Positions 54,924 through 64,000 of a stretch of DNA of 64,000 nucleotides are shown in pieces. The notes under the pieces are model-generated. The model was given only the letters and a program-made list of their open reading frames with translations, made no database searches and had not been told where the DNA came from. Within the stretch, counting starts at the first letter, position 1. Every line of letters begins with the position of its first letter. This stretch comes from Euptelea pleiosperma (taxonomy: Eukaryota > Streptophyta > Magnoliopsida > Ranunculales > Eupteleaceae), in NCBI GenBank assembly GCA_035048495.1, contig CM068547.1:18979913-19043912 (forward strand), read 5' to 3'. The translations under genes were made by a program, and so were the position numbers.

Positions 54924-57744
54924 TGAAAGTAGGATTTTTCCGCGTCGTTGGTTAGGGAAACTCTAACTTCAACACATTTTTAATTGATCCGAGACATTTA
55001 ACCTGTAAAATGGGCAATTTTGCACAGTGGCTCGTGTCGGATGTCGATCCGCACTCGGGATTAGTCGGATTAGCGCGAATAAGAACAAAAACTGATGGAC
55101 CATCACAAGAAATAATAGATAAAAACAAACTTCATCATTCATTAATCAAAATGTCCTTACAATATTTGAATTCGCAACAGTCAAAACCAGACTAAAAAAA
55201 AACATTCTAGAGAGAGAAAAATATAAGGAGAATAGGTAGAGAGAGAAAATGAGAGAGGAGGCATTTTAGAGAGAGAAAATGGAAGGTATAGAGAGAAAAT
55301 GAGAATATGCTAAAGACTAGAGAGAGAAAATAATGTAGAGAGCTAGGAAATAGAGAGAGAAAATGAAAAGAAGAGAACTAGATGAAAAATCTAGTGAGAG
55401 AAGAAGTTACCTTGACTTACCAAGTGGATGATGGTGAAGATGCACGCTTGATGCATGCCTGAAGAATGCCAACCATGAGCGAGTGATATGCTGCCCCGTG
55501 CTTTGGGCCATGGAAAGGCAATGATGGATCGGCCAAGTGATGACCGTGTAGCTGGAGATCTAGAAGAGTGCACCGTCTGTGCTCTAGGGGAAGAGATTGG
55601 TGGTTCACGGCCTTGCTTGGTGGTGGCTCATAGTGGAGAGGTTGAGGAAGGTTGAGGCTTGACGAGCAGCAGCTTGATGGTGCGTGGTGTGTACCACCAA
55701 CCTGTGAAGGAGGTGAAGCTGGTGATGGCGGAGGAGGGGAACGGTGCTTCCCTTGGGGATGCTGGGTTGCACGCCGGCAACGATGACGACCTGCAAGTAA
55801 GTAGTTAAGGAGAGGGATCCAAAGGACTATTCCTGAGATCGATTTTGAGATGAAATTGCAACTCCAGCAATGTTAAAGAGATCTATCAACGGCTTGGAGA
55901 TGGTGGTTCTTGGTGTAGGGCGGTAATGGAGATGTAGAAGGGGATAACGGCTGGGTTGATCGAGGAATGAGAGGGCGGAGTGTGTTAGCAGACCTGCGAC
56001 TCAGAGTTGCAGGTCGAGGTGGAGGTGGCAGAGGAGGTCCAGTCTGTCGAGGGGAGAAGACGGTTTGCTGTCTCACCGGTAGCACAACTGGAAGGGAGCG
56101 GTGCTGCTGGTGTTGCCTTCGGTGGTGGAGACTAGAGGAGATGATGGCATTGAAGAGTCACGGCTAAGGCGGTGTGGAGGTTGCAGGCGAACCTGCAACT
56201 CAAGAGTTGCAGGTCGTGGTGGAGGCGGTACGTGGGCAGCAGCGTTTCGGGAGCGTTGCATGGCAGGCGAGGAAGAAGTGGGGGGCAGGCAGAGCGATGC
56301 AGCTACAAGGAGGAGAAAAGGAGAAGAAGGGAGAAGCTGAAAAGGAGAAGGACGAGGCGCGTGGCCGGAGTTGCAGAGCTCCGGCCGGAAAAAACGAGAA
56401 GAAGGAAGAAGAAGATGAAGAAGAAGAAGAAGAAGAAGAAGAAAGAGAAGGAGAGGATGGTTCTTGGCGTGGTGAGCAGGGGGTTGGGCAGCGGCTAGAG
56501 GAGGAGAAGAAGAACAAGAAGAGAAGAAGGAGGAGACAAACGGCCGGAGTTGCAAACCTGCAACTCCGGCGAAGAATGGTGAAGGAGACGAAGAAAAAAG
56601 GAGGAAGAAGAGGAGAAAGAAGTTGCGGGGAAGAAGGGAAAGGATAGGGGGAAGGAGAGGAGGAGATTGGAGGGGATTAGGGTCCGAACAAACCCTTCTC
56701 CTTCCTCTTATAAAGCTCCCCCTATTTCCTTTAATGGAAATAGGGTATTTTTTAAATAAAAAAATATTTTTTTTTTTTTTTTTTTTTAAAGTAAAAGTCT
56801 ACTTTTCTTTGGGGAATGTCCCCATTTAGTGGACCCCCCATTTTTTTTAAAATTTAATTAAAATTATTTGGAAATTCACGAGGTCCACTAACTGGTCGGA
56901 CAGCGGGTCGATGATGATGGGCCCGGCTACTGGCCCACATGGACTGATGATGTCCATCGTCTCACAAGATGATGTGACAGACAGTCTGATGGCGATCGGA
57001 TGGATGGTGACTTGATTGGGACCCAGATTGGTAGATCAACGGATCTAGAGAGATCCAACGGTCCGATTGAAGATCCAACGGTCAGAAAGCTAAGGGAGAT
57101 GAGATAGAGCCGATGGGCAGGAGTTCTGGGGTTAGGTCAGTAGATTCGAGGACCGAGAGATGAAGAGAGAGAGAGAATAAGGAGAGATGAGAGAGAAAAT
57201 ATCAAAAAATGGAGATAAAAGTATTGGCAGAGGGTCTGGAACCCTGGTCTTCACTGTGACCATCCTCACGCTTCTCCAGTAGAGTAGACTATCATTCCTT
57301 GCTGACTCATGTGGCTTTAAACGCTTTGGTCCGTCTTTTGGTCATTGGCTATCCTACTCTCTTCGTTCTTTGGGCCGGCCTTTTGGTCCTCTTATTCAGC
57401 CCATATTCGGCCCATATCTTCTAGTCACAGCATGTGGGCTCTTTAAGCTTTGATAATGGACTTTCCTGATCAATGTGGGCTCGCAAGTCTCGAGAATTGT
57501 CCCATCGGGGTTTCCTGCGACAGAAGAAGCGCGTAATAAGACTCTATCAGAATGACTACATGGCTAGACTTCCGAAAATGTGTTTAATGCATGCAAATAT
57601 ACCATTTCGTCCAAAAAAGTATGTTCTACGCAACGCAAGAGACTCTTACGTAGAAAAGTAGATAAATAGAGCATTTTAACGTAGGAGAGTGTGAAAATGC
57701 TTAGAAGATAACAGTGGAAAATACGCACTTTTAAGCGAATATCA
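54924..57744 (-). mobile_element. Athila solo LTR 2, target duplication CACCA
   Basis: 2821 bp, TGAAAGTAGG to CGAATATCA, flanked by CACCA at 54919-54923 and 57745-57749. Inserted inside the 3' LTR of F in opposite orientation. Holds GA-rich tracts (55200-55390), four palindromes (about 55980-56570), (GAA)n at 56401-56445 and a tRNA-like block (57217-57294). Confidence 0.96.
56401..56445. repeat. (GAA)n microsatellite
   Basis: About 45 bases of nearly pure AAG/GAA inside solo LTR 2. It gives spurious Lys/Glu-rich open frames. Confidence 0.9.
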
Positions 57745-59080
57745 CACCACTACCTGCAACTCTTGAGTTGCAGGTCCGCCTGCATCCACGTCAGCGCTCC
57801 CCTCCGCCTGTATCCACGTCCCACACCACCACCGTCTCACCTGCAACTCTTGAGTTGCAGGTCCGCCTGCATCTCCGACCGTGAGATCCCCTGGCCTGCT
57901 TGCTGCTCAACTTCTCTTCCACCTGTGCGTGCTACTCTTGCAGCACCTCCACTTGCAGTTGCTGTACCGCCTTCACCACTTGATCTCCAACGTAGACAAC
58001 AGCTATCGCCTCTCCACTTGTAGTGTACCACATCAGGAAGACTGTCACACCTGCAACTCTCTCTAGTTGTAGGCGTTTTATCTAGCCAGTCCTTTTGAGA
58101 AAAAAAAAGAGAGGAAAAAGAAAGAGAAGAAGAGGGTTTGAAGAAGAAGAAGAGAAGGAGGGTCTCCTTCTTGCACCGCCTGCACCATCCCTCCACCTTG
58201 TTGTTGCTGCCTGTCACCGCCTCTCCCTCTTCCACCTCCTGCAGCCAGCAACGTGTGGAACACCACGACTCAACCATCTCCTCACTTGCAGCAGCATACC
58301 ACCTGCCCTTGTTGCCCCTTCTCTAACAACAAAGGGGAATGCCCCTCTCTTCTTGATCTCCTCCATCCACGGTGCACACCACATTGCTGTTGCACCCAAT
58401 GCACTCCTCAAGCCGATAACTCCTCTATTCTCTCCTTGAACAGCTCGTGCACATGGTGCACCTTACTCAGACCGATGTTCTCCACCTAACGGCTCATTGG
58501 TAAGTGCGCAAATGGTGAGTTTCTTACTTTCTCTCTCTACCTTATTTTCTTTTCTCTCTCTATTTTTTTCTCCTATTCTTAATTTCTCTCTCTAGGTTTC
58601 GATTAGGCTTTCCCTTAATTCATCTCTCTCTCCATCCATTTCTCTCTCTAAAAATCCCTTTTATTTTCTCTCTCTAAAATCTCCCTCTCTAATTAGTTTT
58701 TTTTTTATCAGCTGTACTTGAATCTCGATTATATGCATTGTAGACAATTCTGATTTAATAAAGAATTTTGATTATGAGTTATGTTTGGATTATTAAGTTG
58801 TCATTCCTATTTTGATCAATATTGTTAATGTGCACAGTTCTATTAAAAATCCAATCAAGATCATTTTAAATCTCACCCCACTATTCTAGCAATTTCTGTG
58901 TTCAAATGTGTTCTTATTTGTGCTGATCTGACTAATCCCGAGTGAGGATCGACATCCGACACGAGCCACTATACAACCCTGTGATTGTTACAGGATTTGA
59001 GTGAACAAAGAAGCGGATTCTAAAAATTTTGTTGGAATTAGGGTTTCCGTAACCAGCGACGCGGAAAAACCCTACTTTCA

Positions 59081-59415
59081 ACATGCTTCTGGACCGCAAC
59101 ATCAAGGGCGGAAACTGATTTTGTCAAATCTATAAGTAGGGATTTTAGCACTGGATCGCCCTGTGTTTCATGTCCCATCGATCTCTGTGAGACTGGAGTA
59201 TCATGGTGACACTCAGGATTGGTATACCATTGCTCGGAGTTATCGCCTAGATCTTCAAAGAAATTGTTGTAGGTCTCCAATAGAGGCCGTTCAACAGCCA
59301 TTAAAGAGATGTGAGTCTCTCAGAGGAGGGAGATAGATTAGGTGAAAGAGATTTGTGCAGTAGACTGACTCTCAGATCGAATCAGTCTCAGGTTGGATGA
59401 AATCAAAATGGGCAT
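59081..59415 (-). pseudogene. Athila D gag fragment
   Basis: Start region with ATG at 59415-59413 (MPILIS, matching the second Met of A gag), a stop, then MAVERPLLETY joined directly to DLGDNSEQWYTNPE and LLIDLTKSVSALDVAVQKH. Compared with A, about 200 residues covering the capsid core are deleted. Diverged from A and C. Cut at 59081 by the LTR of F. Confidence 0.87.
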
Positions 59416-60577
59416 ATGCTTGTAAAAGCAAGCCCTAGAGTCAGTAAAAATCTGAGGACTACGAAACCAAATGAGCCTAGATGATGCACACAGAGCAACA
59501 GATAATCCTATTTCTAAACAATCAGGACAGTATTATGAATTATCTTGTTTAGTGTAGGGATAGTGTAGATTATGACAGTGGGCGGACCACTGGTTTATCT
59601 TCTATTACTCGCCGGACTAACTTTTCACTCTGTAGGTTCTCACAAGGATACACTCTTCAAAGAAAATCCGCTAGTACTAACTCAAGTTGACTACAAGATA
59701 ATCCGAAGCCTAGACAGACGTGCGGCACATTGGCTGACTTAAGTACGCTCCAGACTAACAGGATTTGTCAAGCGTGAAGATGAGTTTTCCCAGAAGAGGA
59801 GCTAGGGTTGGTTCGTGTTCCTAATCTGACACTAAGCTAATCCGACAGACAATCAAGGAGGCCACTTACGAGCTCGGTATACTTGAGTAATAGGGACCTA
59901 TGGGTGTGTTAGATAACAGGGACCCGCGCTCATGGACTTAATCGACTTGATCTATGAAGGGGTCGCTTTATGTGGAGTTTTCCTCGAACATCGATCTAAG
60001 TGGGCTCTACTTCTTGATTGATTTTAATTATTGGCTGTGGTTGCACAAAAGCTGGAATGACGAGGTGAGTGATGAAATCCCACCAATTTCAAGTTAGAGC
60101 TGGGTTTGCTCTTTATGTATTTTATTACGGCCAAACCAAGTAATTCCGATAAGTGTTGCAAAAGCAAATAAACAATCGGCACAGTGTTTGCACAACAATC
60201 ACGATCGCACTCAAGGCGAGGTGTAGAAACTTACCTGCCCATTGGCTACGCACGGGGTCTCCTCCGTGAGATAGGGAGTGGTATCCAAATGGGCTTGGAC
60301 CCGACTCCACCTCTTTGAGCTTTCGCTCCCTACTCACTTGGTAAATGCAATCCGCAATCACGTTAGTCCATAATGGTCTATGGTATGGATTTGGAAGATA
60401 TATCGCCTTTGGGGTTTCAAGAAACACACAATGATTTAGGGCAGGTATTGTGAATTAGTTCCAATTAGGGTTTGAAATTCAACTTTAGCTATTCCCGAAT
60501 TAGGATTCGGAAATATCTACTTTTGAATTACCTGGAGTTGGAAATCTTCCAAATTGAATCAAATAACCAATGGTGAT
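59416..60577 (-). other. Athila D leader, left part
   Basis: Diverged copy of the leader seen in A and C (shared GATGCACACAGAGCA, GGACCCGCGCTC). Ends with the target duplication GTGAT (60573-60577). No gene. Confidence 0.8.
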
Positions 60578-63258
60578 TGAAAGTAGGGTTTTTCCGCGTC
60601 GTTGGTTATGGAAACCCTAATCTCAACACATTTGTAAATTGATCCGATTCTTAAATCCTGCAAAATTCTAAATCTGTATAGGGATTCATGTCGGATGTCG
60701 ATCCGCACTCGGGATTAGTCGGGTTAGCACAATAATGAACATAAAATGACGGGAAATTTGCAAAGAATAGAACACACTTTTATAAAAATCAACTTCATTC
60801 AATCGAACATGTCTCTTACAATCAAGTAAAAATAACTAAATCATAAAGCATAAAAAATTAAATAAATAAACTAGAGAGAGAAAGAGAATAGGGTTGAGAG
60901 AGAAAGTAGGTAGAGAGGAGAGAAGAGAGGTAAAAGGTTTAGAGAGAGAGGATGAAAGGTAAAGAGAGAAAAACCTAGGAGATGAGAGAGAAATTAGAGA
61001 GAGAAATAGGGCTTTTTAGAGAGAGTAAAAACCTAGAAAGAGAAAGTGGGAAAGAAGAGAGGACTAGCTAGAGAGAGAGAAAGTAAGGAAAGAGAGAGAA
61101 AGTAGAGAAAGAAGATGGATGGAAAGGCTTACCAAAGGGGAGACAAATCTTTGCCATAGGATATCACTCACATTGGAGGGGGATGTGCACTACCGACCGA
61201 TGGTTGCAGTAGGGAGTAACCCGTGAGGGTTTTGATGGCCACGTTGCAAGTGGTTGAAGAGAGGTGTGCCTGTGGTTTCCATGGTTCCAACGGTGGAAGG
61301 GAGGATGGCCTAACGGCGCCCTTAATGAAGATCGTGTCTAGCAGCTACGAGAATGGGCAAGCCGTGAGAGAAGCTTGAAGGTGGTTGGCAGCCTTAGGTT
61401 GCAGTCCGTCTTTGACAATGCGCAGGCGGTGCAAGGAGGCGCTGGAGTGTCCACTGCCATGGAGAATTGGTATGCACCTTTTGAGAAGAAAGACAGCCAG
61501 CCAGTGCTCTAATGGAGACGGTGGAGTGGATGAGTAGCAGGTAGTGGTGCTTCTTGATGGTGAGCACGGTTAGAAAACCGTTGTAGATAGGAGGTAGCTT
61601 GCTGGTCTGACCGAAAAACAGTGAGGCTGAGAGAGGTGGTGCATGAGGAGCCTGCTGGAGTAGCAAACGACGATAGCGTGAAGAGATGTACGGCTGGAAT
61701 GAGCAGGGTAGCACTATGGGGCGTTGCAAGTAGGTGCCGATGATGATGGAGGCGCTAGTTGCTGCCACGGCAAGGTAGAGGGGCGGTGTTGAACGGCCTG
61801 AGATGAGGAGGCAGAGGTGTAATGGTGTTGTCGGTATGCTGCTCGTGGAGACTGCAAGGAAGAAGACAGCAAGAGAGAAGGGGATCTCAACCACGTTAGT
61901 GTAGCGTGATGAGAGAACCAGTCCGGCGAGGATGGTGGTGCTTGCCGGAGGTGCTGGTAGGGCGGTACAGAATAAAGAAGAACAAGAACGAGAACAAGAA
62001 AAGAAGAAGAAGAAGAAGAAGAAGAAGAAGAAGAAGAAGAAGAAGACGAAGAAGAAAGAAGAAGAAGAAGAAGAAGAAGAAGGAGGCGGCCGGAGTGAAG
62101 AAGAAGAAGAGGAAAAAGAGGAGAAAGAACGTAGGGGGGTTTTTGGGGGAAGATTCAAAGAGATTGGAGGGGGATTAGGGTTCGAACGAACCCCTCTCCT
62201 ACTCCTTTTAAAGCACCCTATTTCCTTTAATGGAAATAGGGTATTTTTCAAAAATAAAAAATAAGAATTTTTTTTTTTTTTTTTTTAAGTAAAACTCTAC
62301 TTTTCTTTAGGGAATTTCCCCATCTAATGGACCCCCCATTTTTTAAAATTTAATTAAAATTATTTTAAAATTCACGGGGTCCACTAACTGGTCGGACAGC
62401 GGGTCGATGATGATGGGCCCGGCTATTGGCCCACATGGATTGATGATGTCCATCGTCTCACAAGATGATGTGACAGACAGTCTAATGGTGATCGGATGGA
62501 TGGTGACTTGATTGGGACCCAGATTGGTAGATCGACGGATCTAGAGAGATCCAACGGTCCGATTGAAGATCCAACGGTCAGAAAGCTAAGGGAGATGAGA
62601 TAGAGCCGATGGGCAGGAGTTCTGGGGTTAGGCCAGTAGATTCGAGGACCGAGAGATGAAGAGAGAGAGAGAATAAAGAGAGATGAGAGAGAAAGTATTA
62701 GAAAATAGAGATAAAAGTATTGGCAGAGGGTCTGGAACCCTGGTCTTCACTGTGACTATCCTCACGCTTCTGCAGTAGAGTAGACTATCATTCCTTGCTG
62801 ACTCATGTGGCTTTAAACGCTTTGGTCCGTCTCTTGGTCATTGGCTCTCTTGTTCTCTTCGTTCTTTGGGCCAGCTTTTTGGTCCTCTTATTCAGCCCAT
62901 AGTTGGCCCATATCTTTTAGTCATAGCATGTGGGCTCTTTAAGCTTTGATAATGGGCTTTCCTGATTGATGTGGGCTCGCAAGTCTCGAGAATTGTCCCA
63001 TCGGGGTTTCCTGCGACAGAAGAAGTGCGTAATGAGACTTTATCAGAACGACTCAATGTCTAGACTTCCAAAAATGTGTTTAATGCATGCAAATATACCA
63101 TTTCGTCCAGAAAAGTGTGTTCTATGCAACAAAAGAGACTCTTACATAGAAAAGTAGATAAATAGAGTATTTTAACATAAGAGAGTATGAAAACGTAAAA
63201 GAGTATGAAAACGCTTAGAAGATAACAGTGGAAAATACGCACTTTTAAGCGAATATCA
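60578..63258 (-). mobile_element. Athila solo LTR 3, target duplication GTGAT
   Basis: 2681 bp, TGAAAGTAGG to CGAATATCA, flanked by GTGAT at 60573-60577 and 63259-63263. Inserted in the leader of D. Carries GA-rich tracts (60860-61120), (GAA)n at 62000-62083, a T/A run near 62270 and a tRNA-like block (62711-62790). The long open frames across the (GAA)n run are not genes. Confidence 0.96.
62000..62083. repeat. (GAA)n microsatellite
   Basis: 84 bases of almost pure AAG/GAA with one ACG interruption, within solo LTR 3. Confidence 0.92.
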
Positions 63259-63520
63259 GTGATCTAACTAAAAATAACAGAATTGAAATCTAACCCTAAT
63301 ATGTTTGGTATTTTTTAATTAATTAATTATCTAGCAGTTATTCTAAAAGGAGAGAAAATGAATCCCTAAATTATTACAACTTTGCACTCGGCCATCCGAG
63401 GCATTAAAATAATAAGTGGAAAATGTGAAAAATAAAATAGAAAGTTTTTGATTTGGATCGGATCTTCAAGATTAAGCAACTTTCCGAATTCCTGTTTGTC
63501 TTTTTGCAATCCCATCAACC
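63259..63520 (-). other. Athila D leader, right part
   Basis: Continues the leader after solo LTR 3 (ATTATTACAACTTTGCACTCGG shared in shorter form with 44333-44360 of A). No gene. Confidence 0.8.
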
Positions 63521-63537
63521 GAGCGGCAACGGCGCCA
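63521..63537 (-). promoter_or_regulatory. Athila D primer-binding site (Asp tRNA)
   Basis: Minus strand TGGCGCCGTTGCCGCTC, of which the first 14 bases match the complement of the tRNA-Asp 3' end exactly. Two bases separate it from the LTR. Confidence 0.92.
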
Positions 63538-63539
63538 TT

Positions 63540-64000
63540 TGAAATTAGGATTTTTCCGCATCGTTGGTTACGAAAACCCTAAAGTTCAATAATATTTGTA
63601 ATTTCTCCGAATTGGTTCACTTAATCTACAAATAAGCAAACTTGCACAGTGGCTTATGTCGGATATCGTCCGCACTCGGGATTAGTTAGCAAAATAAGAA
63701 ACAAGAATAATCAGAAAATGCTCGGAATAAATGGAAGGGTGAGAATGGTGGAGGTTGATTAAAAATATACTTAAGATTGTTGTTAAAACTATTAGAATAA
63801 AAAAACATAAGAGAAACGAGAATGAAAAACACAACAAATGAAAACAACTTAAACTTAAATTTAAAACTTTTTCATTAAACTAAAAACAAATGCTTACAAT
63901 GCTTGTTCAAATGCTTTACAATGGAAATAACATTAAACCAAATTAATCTAGAAAGCCATTAAAATATTACCCTAGAAAGCATGTAAAGGTAGAGAGGGAA
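63540..64000 (-). repeat. Athila D 5' LTR, cut by the window edge
   Basis: Starts TGAAATTAGG on the plus strand, right after the primer site, and runs out of the window. Closest relative here is 28035-28441. Confidence 0.92.

Larger units (their letters stand above)
53439..59080 (+). repeat. Athila F 3' LTR, split by a solo LTR
   Basis: TGATATTCGCTC at 53439 to CCCTACTTTCA at 59080; about 2816 bp once the nested LTR and one duplication copy are removed. Holds a tRNA-like block (53887-53965), (TA)n at 54411-54434 and palindromes at 54644-54668, 57752-57775 and 57839-57862. After it, ACATG (59081-59085) continues into the gag of element D. Confidence 0.92.
28035..64000 (-). mobile_element. Outer Athila element D, filled with nested insertions
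   Basis: Inferred from the LTR pieces at both ends. The sequence at 28035-28441 and that at 63540-64000 are the same LTR subfamily: both have ATTGGTTCACTTAATCT, GGATATCGTCCGCACTCG and AATGGAAGGGTGAGAATGG in matching order, which the other Athila LTRs here lack or vary. The right one follows a primer site, so it is the 5' LTR; the left one is then the 3' LTR, missing its tail. Between them are C, B, A, E, F and solo LTRs. Left target duplication would be CTTAA (28030-28034); its partner lies beyond the window. Confidence 0.7.

Noticed and set aside
56073..56647. Overlapping 100-160 codon frames on both strands
   Set aside because: Low-complexity LTR sequence around (GAA)n; mutually overlapping frames on both strands point to composition, not coding.
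61906..62264. Lys/Glu-rich open frames of 90-110 codons and the 285-codon antisense frame
   Set aside because: They are translations of a (GAA)n microsatellite and GA-rich LTR sequence inside a solo LTR; no domain, no conservation visible.

Overview
This is plant nuclear DNA made almost entirely of LTR retrotransposons inserted into one another. The evidence is Tekay-type chromovirus and Athila-type Ty3 polyproteins, plant Ty1/copia polyproteins, primer-binding sites matching plant initiator-Met and Asp tRNAs, an L1-type LINE tail, a Mutator-like foldback element and a single plant-like host exon. It suggests a flowering plant with a large, repeat-rich genome; I cannot name the species. No rRNA genes, canonical tRNA genes, CRISPR arrays or prokaryotic genes were seen.

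Left part (1-20060). A Tekay chromovirus on the minus strand (1-12140, 3' LTR cut by the window edge) carries a copia element inserted in its gag (5425-9842, 211-bp LTRs, target duplication ATTCT). The Tekay abuts a decayed minus-strand copia fragment (12141-14315). Next come a truncated LINE (about 14520-15650), an unresolved stretch, and the only host coding sequence: a terminal exon (17971-18459) that looks like the C-terminus of a plant alpha/beta-hydrolase. A 372-bp Mutator-like foldback MITE with a 9-bp duplication follows at 19680-20051.

Right part (20060-64000). A degenerate plus-strand SIRE/Maximus-like copia element (LTR, primer site at 22267, gag, integrase) is interrupted by a 2.6-kb Athila solo LTR (24572-27159) and again at 28035. 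From 28035 to the end the DNA is a stack of Athila elements. I read it as an outer minus-strand element (D) whose 3' LTR starts at 28035 and whose 5' LTR starts at 63540. Between them lie: a gag fragment (C); a truncated opposite-orientation LTR; a Tekay-like element without coding capacity (B) with both outer ends cut; a nearly intact Athila (A, pol 37058-41116, gag 41336-42835); a deletion derivative (E) that shares one LTR with A; a rearranged block of LTR pieces (48361-51319); a plus-strand Athila end (F) with its 3' LTR; and two further solo LTRs (54924-57744, target duplication CACCA; 60578-63258, target duplication GTGAT).

No complete host gene is visible. The only long intact coding region is the Athila A pol (1352 residues, protease, RT, RNase H and integrase residues all present); its gag is open too, but about 220 bp without one open frame separates them. 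The Athila LTRs have conserved ends, a tRNA-like block in U3, GA/CT-rich tracts, and a variable middle that keeps palindromes with conserved arms and changing loops.
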